Assembly (NCBI GenBank): GCA_903881545.1 | Contig: CAIRTQ010000154.1 | Location: 1-44,337, forward strand | Length of the DNA stretch: 44,337 bases | Origin: an uncultured Elusimicrobia bacterium | GTDB taxonomy: Bacteria > Elusimicrobiota > Elusimicrobia > UBA1565 > UBA9628 | Direction: 5' to 3' | Shown: positions 9,052 through 16,884 of the stretch, piece by piece | Layout of the letters: the number at the start of each line of letters is the position of its first letter | Numbering within the stretch: the first letter of the stretch is position 1 | Position numbers and translations under genes: made by a program | Notes under the pieces: model-generated | Told to the model about the DNA's origin: nothing | The model's input: the letters and a program-made list of their open reading frames with translations, nothing else | Databases searched by the model: none

Positions 9052-9368
9052 GGACGGCTCCGGACGCTAGCTCGGCTGCGGTCCAGGCTCGGAAGGCTGC
9101 GGCTTCGGGTACGGCTTAGGAGACGGTCGCCAATCCATCGTTTACCTCAATGACCGGATATCTTTCATTATTATAAATAGGCGCTTTAGTGTCAATGCAA
9201 AAAACAGGCACGCATGCAAAAATGGCCGTATCCTACCGGCCTCCGACAGAAAAGGATTAAGGTGTATGATATCCGTAGTAAAACCGCAGCAGGGGCGGCG
9301 CCCCGACTTTTTTTCCGGCTTCATCCTGTTCACTGCGGCGGCATCCCGATGTCCTATTCTCGAACCTT
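9052..9368. promoter_or_regulatory. Divergent control region between the two radical SAM transcription units
   Basis: 317 nt without a supported gene. The central part (about 9140-9270) is AT-rich compared with its flanks (TTTCATTATTATAAATAG near 9164-9181). For the plus strand, TATGAT at 9265-9270 could be a -10 element, with a weak -35. It lies upstream of a terminator-like hairpin at 9292-9314. No cobalamin riboswitch core was recognised despite the B12-linked genes on both sides. Confidence 0.4.
9292..9314 (+). terminator. Terminator-like hairpin with T-run in the leader of a radical SAM gene
   Basis: GGGGC (9292-9296) and GCCCC (9300-9304) flank a GGC loop and are followed, after GAC, by seven Ts (9308-9314). 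This is the form of an intrinsic terminator on the plus strand. It lies 55 nt before the GTG of the gene at 9369, and no plus-strand gene lies upstream to need terminating, so it may act as an attenuator. Confidence 0.5.
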
Positions 9369-10865
9369 GTGAAGATACTACTCGCCGTTCCGCCCGCGTC
9401 ATCCGGTGGCGAGAGCGCGATCACCGGGCTCCCCCGCATGCCCCACTACGGACTCGCCGTCCTGGTGTCGTCGCTGCGCGCCGCGGGATTCAGCGAAGTC
9501 TCGGTCGTGGACGCGCAAGCGGAGAATCTTTCTCCGGAAGAATTCACGGCGCGCATCCGGACTGCGGCGCCGCGGATGGTCGGATTCACGGCTTTCACCG
9601 TTCATATCGAGGACGCCCATAGCGCCGCCCAGAATGTGAAGGCCATGGACCCATCCATAATCACGGTCATCGGCGGCGTTCACGCCAGCGCGCTGCCGCG
9701 GCAGACTTTGGAAGAATTCTCCGCCTTTGATCTTGTGATTTTCGGAGAGGGGCGTGTCACCTTAATCGAAACGGTCCGCGCCATCAAGGATTCCTCTCCC
9801 CTCGATGAAATTGCCGGTCTGGGATGGCGGCAGGGTGCGACCGCGGTGATGAACCAGGCCCGCCCATTGGAGAAGGCCCTGGACCTCTTGCCCCTGCCGG
9901 CCTTCGACGCGATGCCCTTGCCGAAATACCGCGGCTATCTCGCCGGCTTCCGCCGAGGATTAGAACTGCCGGTCTTCAGCAGCATGGGATGCCCCTATTC
10001 CTGCGCCTTCTGCTATCGCGGCGCCGGACAAACGGTCCGCTACTTCTCCATCCCGCGGATCCTCGACGAAATCGAGCGGGACATCAGCAGGTTCGGTGCC
10101 ACCCAGATATACTTCTGTGATGAGACCTTCACGCTAGACCGCGCGCGGGCCAAAGATTTTACGCAAGCCATGATCCAGCGCGGCTTACCGCGACGGATCT
10201 CTTGGAAATGTTCGACGCGTCCGGAACTGGTCGATAAGGAACTGCTCGCCCTGTTCCAGCGCGCGAATTGTCGGCTCATCGGCTACGGCGTCGAAACAGG
10301 TTCCCAGGGAGTGGCGGATGCGCTGGGCAAAGGCCTCGATCTGAGACGCGCCCGGCAGGCGGTGCGTTTGACGCGGCAGGCCGGGATTCGCAGCGAGGCA
10401 AACTTCATCCTGGGGCTTCCCGGGGAGACCCAGGAGTCCCTCCGAGGAACCATCCGGTTCGCGCGCTCCCTGAACCCGGACTTCCTCAACCTCTCTCTGC
10501 TGTCACCGCTGCCCGGGACCCGGACCATGGAGATGGCGCGCAAAGGCGAGGGCGGGCTGCGCCTGAGGGCCGGCGCCGCTTGGAGGGATTTCGGCTGGAA
10601 GACCTCGCGGGCGCTAGACTACGAGCGGTTCGCGCCCGGGGCCCTGGCCCGGGCTCAGACCACGGCCTATCTCCGCTTCTACCTGCGCCCTTCCCGCATC
10701 AGGAACCTCTTCCGCCTCGTCGGCCCACGCGAAATTCTGCGTTACGCTAGGCACACGGCCCGGATGTGGTTAGAGACCCTCAACCGTAACGCATGGGGTC
10801 GTGGCGCTCCATCCTATGGAATCCCAACCGCGCATAAAAAGGCCAAGCCCCATCCGCCGCGATGA
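9369..10865 (+). CDS. B12-binding-domain radical SAM protein (4)
   Basis: 498 residues from a GTG. The N-terminal B12-binding-like domain has MPHYGLAVLVSSLRAAGFSEVSVVDA, ITVIGGVHASALPRQTL and FGEGRVTLIE. The radical SAM motif C208-x3-C212-x2-C215 (GCPYSCAFC) is followed by FCDETFTLD, IGYGVETGS and FILGLPGET. The tail YLRFYLRPSRIRNLFRLVGP resembles that of the protein at 6677-8110, which suggests the two are paralogues with related roles. It is transcribed away from the other three from a shared control region. The last ~29 codons overlap the convergent acetyltransferase gene, so the natural end may originally have been earlier. Confidence 0.88.
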   Translation: MKILLAVPPASSGGESAITGLPRMPHYGLAVLVSSLRAAGFSEVSVVDAQAENLSPEEFTARIRTAAPRMVGFTAFTVHIEDAHSAAQNVKAMDPSIITVIGGVHASALPRQTLEEFSAFDLVIFGEGRVTLIETVRAIKDSSPLDEIAGLGWRQGATAVMNQARPLEKALDLLPLPAFDAMPLPKYRGYLAGFRRGLELPVFSSMGCPYSCAFCYRGAGQTVRYFSIPRILDEIERDISRFGATQIYFCDETFTLDRARAKDFTQAMIQRGLPRRISWKCSTRPELVDKELLALFQRANCRLIGYGVETGSQGVADALGKGLDLRRARQAVRLTRQAGIRSEANFILGLPGETQESLRGTIRFARSLNPDFLNLSLLSPLPGTRTMEMARKGEGGLRLRAGAAWRDFGWKTSRALDYERFAPGALARAQTTAYLRFYLRPSRIRNLFRLVGPREILRYARHTARMWLETLNRNAWGRGAPSYGIPTAHKKAKPHPPR

Positions 10866-11187
10866 GCCCGATCCAGCCCAAGCCGTCGGCGCGGAGCCGC
10901 CGCGCCAAGCGCCTCACCAAAGCCGCTCCTACGCCCCGGCCGCGCAGCTCCGGCCTGACGAACACGTCCTGGATGTAGCCGTCGTTGGTCCGGTCGCTGA
11001 GCGCCCGCCCCATCCCCACCGCCGCCGCGCCCTCCCACGCCACCAGGAAGCAATGGCTGCCCGCCACCATCCCGCGTATCCTGGCGGGATCGTCCCGCTT
11101 CTCCCACCACCCCGCGGCCCGATATAAACCAACAATCTCCCGCAGGACGCTCGGCTTCGGCCGCATCACCCAAGCATAACGAATCAC
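10780..11187 (-). CDS. GNAT-family N-acetyltransferase
   Basis: 135 residues from a GTG at 11187-11185 with GGGGG 6 nt upstream; a TTG at 11211 would add 8 residues. The GNAT fold is clear: VAGSHCFLVAWEGAAAVGMGRALSD (strands 2-4), then the acetyl-CoA motif VFVRPELRGRGVGAALVRRL (R/Q-x-x-G-x-G/A) and the closing AWPFYARLGFHRM. The acceptor is unknown. It lies 73 nt downstream of topA on the same strand and overlaps the convergent radical SAM gene by 86 nt. Confidence 0.9.
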   Translation of the reverse strand: MIRYAWVMRPKPSVLREIVGLYRAAGWWEKRDDPARIRGMVAGSHCFLVAWEGAAAVGMGRALSDRTNDGYIQDVFVRPELRGRGVGAALVRRLARRLRADGLGWIGLIAADGAWPFYARLGFHRMERHDPMRYG

Positions 11188-11260
11188 AAGATACCCCCAG
11201 GGTGCGCCCAAGCCTGGCGCCTTATCGCTGCTCGCGGTGGGACAAGATTCTCGATCGTTA

Positions 11261-13036
11261 TCATGGTTGGATCAGGGGGTTGCCACGCAAGCCCGCGGCC
11301 TGGGCCAGCTTGAGCACGGCAAAGCTCGCCTCGGTCACCACCTTCTCCCAGTCCGCCTCTCCGCGGGAGATACGATCCAGATCATCTTCCAACCGGGCCG
11401 TGTAGCCCAGGTCTATGAAGTTGCCGCTGAAGTGGCGCACGAGGAAATCGGTGACGGATGATCCCAACGGAGTGGCGTACAGCTTTCGCTTCTTCTCCTC
11501 CACATAGCCGCGCTCCAATATCGTGCGCATGATGTTGGCGTAGGTGGAAGGCCGGCCGATGCCGTCCTTCTCCAGCTTCTTAATCAAGGAGGCCTGAGTG
11601 TAGCGTGGCGGCGGCTTGGTGGAGCGCTTCTGCGCCAAAAGGTCGAGCAGTCTCAACTCTTCTCCCACCACGAGCATGGGCAGTTCCTCTGAGCTTTCAT
11701 CATCCTCCGCGTCCGGCTCGGGCTTCTCCCCCGGCTTGGCCTTGACCTTGGTTTCCTCTGTCGCGTCCTCGCCCGCCAGCTTGCGCCAGCCGTCGAACAC
11801 GGTCACCTTGCCCTTGGCCTGGAACACCCCCCGCGGGACCAAGGTCCCGTCGGCCAGCTTCCACTCGCCCGGCGCGCAGGCCGCGTCCAAGGTCGTGATC
11901 TGGTCGCGGCCCGCAGACATCTGGCAGGCGATGAAACGTTGCCAGATGAGCTTGTAGAGCTTGCCCTCGTCGCCCCGGAACGCATCCGGGCCCTTTTCCG
12001 GATGGGTCGGCCTGATGGCCTCGTGCGCCTCCTGTGCGTTGGCTGATTTCGTGGCGTGGATGATCGGACCCTTGGGCAGATACTCGGCCGGAAAGTCCTT
12101 GGCGATAAGCTTGCGCGCGTCAGCGATGGCCTCAGGCGACAAGGCCGTGGAGTCCGTGCGGTGATATGTGATGTTCCCGTCTTCGAAAAGCCCCTGCAGG
12201 AGCTTCATGGTGGCGTCCGGGTTAAAGCCCAGGCGCACGGAAGCCGCCTGCTGGACCGTGGCCGTGGAGAAAGGCGGCGGGGCGTTGCGCGAAGAATCGC
12301 GCCGGTCGCAGGCCAGCACTTCCCAGCGCTGCTGCTTGCACCAGTCTATGGCCTGTTCGGCCAGGACAGGGTCCTTCAAGCGCTGGTTGAGAGGCGTTCC
12401 CTTCCAGATAATAAGCTTGGCCTCGAACGGCGGCGGGGCTCCCGGCTTCTCAAGCTTCGCGGCCAAGACCATATAGTCCACGTTATTGAACTTACCAATC
12501 TCGCGCTCACGCTCGGCCACCAGCCGTAACGCCACGGACTGTACCCGGCCGGCGCTGCGGGCCGCCTTGCCTAAGCAGCGCAAGGTCGGGCTCACCAGCC
12601 AGCCCACCACCCGGTCCAGGACGCGGCGCGCCTGTTGGGCATTGACCAGCCGCAAGTCCAAGGGCCGGGGCTCTGCCATGGCCTTTTGCACTGCGGCCTT
12701 GGTGACGGAATGGAACACCACCCTGCGATAGGTGCGCTCGCCCAAGAGCTGGCTGATATGCCAGGCGATGGCCTCCCCCTCCCGGTCTGGGTCTGTCGCC
12801 AGAAGGACCTCATCGGCCTGCTTGGCCAAGCCGGAGAGCTCGTGGACCGCGCGCGAGGCGCGCTCCAACTGCTCGTAGGTAGGAGCCACCTTCCCGCCAT
12901 GGAAAGCCACGGCGATGCCGCCCTTGGCCGGCAAGTCGCGCACATGGCCGAAGGACGCGGCCACGCGATAGCCCGATCCAAGGAAATCCTTGATCTTGCG
13001 GACCTTATTGGGCGATTCGACGATAACGAGCTTCAT
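11261..13036 (-). CDS. topA: DNA topoisomerase I (type IA), short form
   Basis: 591 residues. Relaxes negatively supercoiled DNA through a 5'-phosphotyrosine. The Toprim domain starts at residue 1 (VIVESPNK at 4-11, acidic triad region TDPDREGEAIAWH at 81-93). SAGRVQSVALRLV is at 161-173 and the active-site Tyr is Y291 in ITYHRTDSTALS. GIGRPSTYANIMRTILERGY follows in the core. The protein ends at RLEDDLDRISRGE plus ~25 residues, with none of the C-terminal Cys4 zinc-ribbon modules that many bacterial TopA proteins carry. An acidic insert (EKPEPDAEDDESSEELP) lies in the second half. An AT-rich divergent promoter region separates it from the plus-strand gene at 13131. Confidence 0.95.
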   Translation of the reverse strand: MKLVIVESPNKVRKIKDFLGSGYRVAASFGHVRDLPAKGGIAVAFHGGKVAPTYEQLERASRAVHELSGLAKQADEVLLATDPDREGEAIAWHISQLLGERTYRRVVFHSVTKAAVQKAMAEPRPLDLRLVNAQQARRVLDRVVGWLVSPTLRCLGKAARSAGRVQSVALRLVAEREREIGKFNNVDYMVLAAKLEKPGAPPPFEAKLIIWKGTPLNQRLKDPVLAEQAIDWCKQQRWEVLACDRRDSSRNAPPPFSTATVQQAASVRLGFNPDATMKLLQGLFEDGNITYHRTDSTALSPEAIADARKLIAKDFPAEYLPKGPIIHATKSANAQEAHEAIRPTHPEKGPDAFRGDEGKLYKLIWQRFIACQMSAGRDQITTLDAACAPGEWKLADGTLVPRGVFQAKGKVTVFDGWRKLAGEDATEETKVKAKPGEKPEPDAEDDESSEELPMLVVGEELRLLDLLAQKRSTKPPPRYTQASLIKKLEKDGIGRPSTYANIMRTILERGYVEEKKRKLYATPLGSSVTDFLVRHFSGNFIDLGYTARLEDDLDRISRGEADWEKVVTEASFAVLKLAQAAGLRGNPLIQP

Positions 13037-13130
13037 CCGTGTTCCCGCTGGTTATGATACAAAAGCATAGATTGTCAATTCCCTAAGTTCTATAATCGTC
13101 CCAGAAGGATCAAAGGAGCGCTGAAGCGGC
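13037..13130. promoter_or_regulatory. Divergent promoter region, topA / GmhB-like gene
   Basis: 94-nt AT-rich spacer. A perfect TATAAT at 13091-13096 lies 34 nt before the plus-strand ATG; no well-spaced -35 accompanies it. On the minus strand a TTGACA hexamer is present upstream of topA, but no good -10 is found at standard spacing. AAAGGAG precedes the plus-strand gene. Confidence 0.4.
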
Positions 13131-13859
13131 ATGGCGAGCAAGATAAAAGGCACTTCTCCCGGACAGTTTCGCGCCACAAGGCCCAAAGGCGGCGACAATC
13201 TCCTGAGCTTGGTGGACGCGCCAGAGCGAAGTCCGGTGGCCACGCGCAAGGCGGCGGTCTTCCTGGATCGCGACGGCGTGGTCATCGAGGAAGTGGACTA
13301 CTTGAGCCGCCCCGAACAGCTCAAGCTTATCCCAGGCGCGGCGCGCGCCATCGCGCGATTGCGCAAGGCTGGGCTCAAGGTCGTGGTCATCACCAACCAA
13401 TCCGGCGTGGCCCGGGGGTACCTGACGCTGAAGACCTTACGCGAGGTGCACGCCCTGCTCCGGCGCCGCCTGGCTGCGCAGGGCGCGGCTCTCGACGGCC
13501 TTTATTTCTGCCCCCATCTGCCGGCCCGGGCCGGCGGCAAGGGCTGCGACTGCCGCAAGCCCGGCCTGAGTCTCCTTAAGAGAGCGCAGGCACGGTTCCA
13601 CCTGGACTTTTCCCGCAGTTACTTCGTGGGCGACAGCACCACGGATGTCCTGACCGCCAAACGGGCCGGCTGCACGGCCGTCCTGGTGCGCACGGGCAAG
13701 GCCGGGCGAGACGGAGTCTATCGCGTCCAGCCGCACCGGGTCTGCCGCAACCTGCCGGCCGCCGCCGATTGGATAATCGGGGCCGGGAGCAGGACCCCTG
13801 CTCTACGGCGTCAGGCTGACGGACGGCGCCGCCATGTTCAAGGCCTTCCGGGCCCATGA
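13131..13859 (+). CDS. gmhB: HAD phosphatase, GmhB / HisB-N type
   Basis: 242 residues. After ~40 leader residues, AAVFLDRDGVVIEE (nucleophile D46, acid D48) begins an HAD-IIIA domain; VVITNQSGVARGY, the Zn loop C127-P-H129 with C139-x-C141, and FVGDSTTDVLTAKRAG complete it. Members hydrolyse heptose 1,7-bisphosphate or histidinol phosphate; the glycan genes downstream favour a sugar phosphate, but this is inference. The domain should end near AAADWII (residues 211-216). The last ~26 residues (GAGSRTPALRRQADG and on) look unnatural: they are the wrong-frame reading of a decayed glycosyltransferase, so the original stop has probably been lost. Confidence 0.85.
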   Translation: MASKIKGTSPGQFRATRPKGGDNLLSLVDAPERSPVATRKAAVFLDRDGVVIEEVDYLSRPEQLKLIPGAARAIARLRKAGLKVVVITNQSGVARGYLTLKTLREVHALLRRRLAAQGAALDGLYFCPHLPARAGGKGCDCRKPGLSLLKRAQARFHLDFSRSYFVGDSTTDVLTAKRAGCTAVLVRTGKAGRDGVYRVQPHRVCRNLPAAADWIIGAGSRTPALRRQADGRRRHVQGLPGP

Positions 13860-13965
13860 CGCCCAGGCCTTGGCCCTGCGCAGCAACGGATTCGACTACG
13901 ATTGGGAGATCATCGCAAGCTGGCCGAGCGGGACTGATTATGATATATTTGCAATCGTTCAATGA
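13777..13965 (+). pseudogene. 3' remnant of a GT2 glycosyltransferase
   Basis: In a different frame from the phosphatase gene, open from just after a TAA at 13774-13776 to TGA at 13963-13965, the translation includes GVRLTDGAAMFKAFR and then LRSNGFDYDWEII. These match the C-terminal region of DPM1-like GT2 enzymes; the intact neighbour has SITDEPTCYKAFR and LRCDGFEFCPEV at the same places. The catalytic N-terminal domain is missing and no start codon fits, so this is most likely what remains after a deletion joined it to the phosphatase gene. The remnant stop overlaps the next start (ATGA), as in a former operon. Confidence 0.6.
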
Positions 13966-14651
13966 AAACCACGGTCATCATCCCAGTTTATAACGAAGCC
14001 AACACCCTCACCTCCTGCATCGGGGCCGTATACGACCGGAACCCCGGCCGGGACCTTGAAGTCATCGTAGTCGATGATGGCTCGACGGACGCGACATCTG
14101 CGCTGGTGAAGGATATCCGGCGGCCTTCCCTGCGTATCTTCCGTCACGAGAAGAACCTCGGCAAGGGCGCCGCCATCCGGACGGGCCTCGCTGCGGCAAC
14201 CGGCGACATCGTCCTCATACAAGACGCCGACCTTGAATACGATCCAGCCGATTACAGCATTCTACTTAAGCCGTTCAGCGACGGCAGCCTGCAGGTCGTG
14301 TATGGCTCAAGGAGCCTTAAAGCCGGCAATTTCCCCTCCTACGGCAGATTCTACTGGGGAGGCAGGTTCTTGTCCTGGCTGACGAACCTGCTTTTCGGTT
14401 CCAGCATCACGGATGAGCCGACATGCTATAAGGCGTTCCGGACCGAACTGCTGCGGTCGCTGGACCTGCGCTGCGATGGGTTCGAGTTCTGCCCTGAAGT
14501 TACCGGAAAGATACTGCGCAGAGGCATCCGGATACACGAGGTCCCGATATCCTACCGTCCACGCAGCATCGAGGAAGGCAAGAAGATCCGCTGGCACGAC
14601 GGCCTCTTGGCCATCTGGACTTTGCTGAGAATTCGATGTTCAAGAAAATAG
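13962..14651 (+). CDS. GT2 family glycosyltransferase (dolichol-phosphate-mannose-synthase-like)
   Basis: 229 residues. MKTTVIIPVYNEANTL begins the GT-A fold; VVDDGSTDAT and IQDADLEYDP carry the nucleotide-sugar and metal-binding Asp residues, and ITDEPTCYKAFR with GFEFCPEVTGKILRRG are the usual C-terminal motifs of the DPM1/polyprenyl-phosphate glycosyltransferase group. No transmembrane tail is present. It overlaps by 16 nt the GT39-like membrane protein that follows. That pairing suggests a polyprenyl-phosphate-sugar synthase feeding a membrane glycosyltransferase (inference). Confidence 0.92.
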   Translation: MKTTVIIPVYNEANTLTSCIGAVYDRNPGRDLEVIVVDDGSTDATSALVKDIRRPSLRIFRHEKNLGKGAAIRTGLAAATGDIVLIQDADLEYDPADYSILLKPFSDGSLQVVYGSRSLKAGNFPSYGRFYWGGRFLSWLTNLLFGSSITDEPTCYKAFRTELLRSLDLRCDGFEFCPEVTGKILRRGIRIHEVPISYRPRSIEEGKKIRWHDGLLAIWTLLRIRCSRK

Positions 14652-15823
14652 CGCGTCCAAACCTAAGCTTTATTTGGATCGTCACAGCCATCGCGCTGGC
14701 AGCTCGCTTCGCCTTCCTGGCCTTCTGGAGGGCCAAGGACCTCTCGTCTTTTTATGGGCAGGACCTTTATTACTCGCTCGCGCTTCACTGGATCGGCAAG
14801 GCGCCCTGGATAGGCATGGACGTCTCTCACCCGCCGCTTTATACCGCATTCATCGCAGCGGTGCTTTGGTGCTTCAAGGGGACCAATCCCGCGCCAGTCC
14901 TCGTTGCGCAATGCCTGCTTTCCGCCGCCGTCCCATTCCTCATTTACCGGCTGGGCCAGCGGCTGGCATCCGAGCGCGCAGGGCGCATCGCCGCGCTCTG
15001 GGTGGCGCTGGATCCAGGGCTTATTTTTTTCACGCCTCATCTTCAGACAGAAACTCTGTTCATCGCCATGGAATGCTGCTTCTTTCTGGCGCTCTACAGC
15101 TGCCTGGACGAAGAAGCCGGGCCCGTAGGCTTTGCCGGGCTGGGCTTTTTAGGAGGAGCCTGTTCGCTCTGCCGCAGCGTTTTCGTGGCATACCCCGCGG
15201 TCTTGCTGCCGGTGCTGTGGATGACGCGCCGCCGCAAGGGACTGGCATTGGCCCTGTTTTTTTTCTGCGTAGGCTGGCTCGCGCCGATAGGCGGATGGGC
15301 CTTGCGGAACTGGGTCAGGTATCATGAATTCGTCCCCACATCGGCCCAGATGGGCTGGACCTTGTACGAGGGATTCACCTTGGACCGTGAAGAGATCCGC
15401 CGGCGGCCGTATGACATGGCCGACGAAGCCCGGCGGGTGGGAGCAGTAGGGTCTCTCCAGACCAGCAGATACTTCAAGGCCAAGACCATGCGGTTCGTGC
15501 GGGAGAATCCTATCGATGCCGCCAAGATCGTTTTCGGAAAAGCGCTGCTTTACTGGCGCATAATTCCTTATGATCCCCATTCTCTGGCTCAGCGCGCCGT
15601 CTTGGCGGTCTATTTTCTGATCCTCTTCGTTTGCGCTGGGATGGGCATATGGACCCAGCGGAAAACATCCGCGCATTGGTGGCCGATCCATGCGCTCTTC
15701 TTCTATTTAACCGCTTCTCACGCAGTTTTCTTCACGTCCCTGCGCTACAGGATGCCGCTCGAACCGTTCCTGTGCCTTCTGGCAGCCGCCGGGGTAGATG
15801 CGTTCATGCCCAAGAAATCCTGA
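14636..15823 (+). CDS. Membrane glycosyltransferase, GT39/ArnT-like
   Basis: 395 residues with about nine to ten hydrophobic segments. The first loop contains GQDLYYSLALHW and DVSHPPLYTAFIAAVL, matching the PMT/ArnT-type pattern of an acidic motif and an H-P-P-x-Y motif after helix 1. RLASERAGRIAALWVALDP and TETLFIAMECCFFLALY follow in the membrane core. Such enzymes transfer a sugar from a polyprenyl-phosphate donor to an extracytoplasmic acceptor. The adjacent GT2 gene could supply the donor. The final ~70 residues hold two more helices (AVLAVYFLILFVCAGMGIW, LFFYLTASHAVFF). Acceptor unknown. Confidence 0.8.
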   Translation: MFKKIARPNLSFIWIVTAIALAARFAFLAFWRAKDLSSFYGQDLYYSLALHWIGKAPWIGMDVSHPPLYTAFIAAVLWCFKGTNPAPVLVAQCLLSAAVPFLIYRLGQRLASERAGRIAALWVALDPGLIFFTPHLQTETLFIAMECCFFLALYSCLDEEAGPVGFAGLGFLGGACSLCRSVFVAYPAVLLPVLWMTRRRKGLALALFFFCVGWLAPIGGWALRNWVRYHEFVPTSAQMGWTLYEGFTLDREEIRRRPYDMADEARRVGAVGSLQTSRYFKAKTMRFVRENPIDAAKIVFGKALLYWRIIPYDPHSLAQRAVLAVYFLILFVCAGMGIWTQRKTSAHWWPIHALFFYLTASHAVFFTSLRYRMPLEPFLCLLAAAGVDAFMPKKS

Positions 15824-15895
15824 AACGGCGCATTCGTGATTGCGGGCGACCCAGAAAGTCTCCGCAGGCTTGCGCGTCTTCTCCGCCGCCCAGCG

Positions 15896-16600
15896 TTACC
15901 GCTTCTCGAACTGAGGCGTCGTCGTCCCTCCGTCGTTCCAATATGCGACCACGATGTTGGACGGCCAGCCCAGCAGGCGCACGAAGGACGCCGCGACCCG
16001 CGTCCCAGCCGGGAATAGCCCCAAAAAATCGTGGCGGTCAAGCAAGCGCAGCCGGTCCTCTCCCGCGAATTCCGTCATTCCGAGGCCGATGAGCACACGC
16101 TTGTGCCAGGAGCGCGGCAGCCAATGCGCCAGCGGCAGGACGGTGTGGGTTTCGATGGGGAAATAGCGGTAGGGCGTGGCGATGAGCCCGCGCTTGCTGA
16201 CTCGGACCACCTCCGAGACGAAAGCGCGCTGCTGTTCGGCCGCGCCCACGTGTTCGAGCACCGCGTTGCAGAAGGCAAGGTCGAACTGGCGGCCAGCGAA
16301 AGGCAAGGGCTGGCCGGCCGCGATGGGCACGAACCGTACGCCCGGATATAAGGCGCTGATGCCTTCTGCGGCCTCGATGCTGGCGGCGGTGATGCGGTCC
16401 CGGTGCGGATAGAGCGCCTCGAAGAAATTGGATTCCGCACGGCTGCAGTCCCGCGTGACCCCGACGTCCAACACAGTCTCGTCAGGCCGGGGCCGGAGCA
16501 GGTCTAAAAAACGCAGTAGGATGCGGCGCCGGGCCACCAGCGCAGCCCACGAAACGGCGCCAAAAGAGGTGTATTTGTAATAATCGGGCTTCGAACTCAT
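15896..16600 (-). CDS. Methyltransferase of surface-glycan-cluster type
   Basis: 234 residues from the ATG at 16600-16598; the reading continues open to 16786, but the extra N-terminus does not look like protein of this family. VLDVGVTRDCSRAESNFFEALYP is the motif I region of a class I methyltransferase subfamily with DVGVT instead of GxGxG. FDLAFCNAVLEHVG and TPYRYFPIETHTVLPLAHWLP are characteristic of the same group, often found near LPS or O-antigen genes. It is convergent with the GT39-like gene, with 72 nt between the stops. Confidence 0.8.
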   Translation of the reverse strand: MSSKPDYYKYTSFGAVSWAALVARRRILLRFLDLLRPRPDETVLDVGVTRDCSRAESNFFEALYPHRDRITAASIEAAEGISALYPGVRFVPIAAGQPLPFAGRQFDLAFCNAVLEHVGAAEQQRAFVSEVVRVSKRGLIATPYRYFPIETHTVLPLAHWLPRSWHKRVLIGLGMTEFAGEDRLRLLDRHDFLGLFPAGTRVAASFVRLLGWPSNIVVAYWNDGGTTTPQFEKR

Positions 16601-16749
16601 GCCGTACGCCTTGCCCTGGCAGCGGCGCCAAACCCGCCCTCGTCCACTTGACGCCCCCCCCCGCCAACTTTCCAGGCTAGGATGAGGCGCAAGGCAAGCC
16701 CCAGCAACACCCATGACCATCCAGGCGACTGGGGCACCCAGCATGCCAG

Positions 16750-16864
16750 AAACTTTCTCATATTGAAAGTTTAAGACTTTTCCCATGCTCCCACAACCCG
16801 CGGTTGTGGGTTTGCGGACAAATCCGCTAGAATCCCTGAGACGATGAGGGGAGACTCTCTCAGG
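16750..16864. promoter_or_regulatory. Cluster of inverted repeats and promoter-like elements upstream of 16885 gene
   Basis: Four inverted repeats lie within 115 nt: AAACTTTC/GAAAGTTT (16750-16757, 16765-16772); CCCACAACC/GGTTGTGGG with a 3-nt centre (16790-16798, 16802-16810); GCGGA/TCCGC (16814-16818, 16823-16827); CCTGAGA/TCTCAGG (16835-16841, 16858-16864). TTGTGG at 16804-16809 and TAGAAT at 16828-16833 are spaced 18 nt and could be a sigma-70-type promoter, in which case the 21-nt palindrome would overlap the -35 box like an operator. Confidence 0.45.
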
Positions 16865-16884
16865 ATATCGCGAGAAAGGCTAGC

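Noticed and set aside
9052-9368. Cobalamin riboswitch before the B12-linked genes
   Set aside because: No B12-box or conserved riboswitch core was found here or before metH, only a simple terminator-like hairpin.
9142-9402. 86-codon minus-strand frame in the divergent control region
   Set aside because: Composition is random-looking, it covers the promoter area and the start of the plus-strand gene, and it has no recognisable domain.
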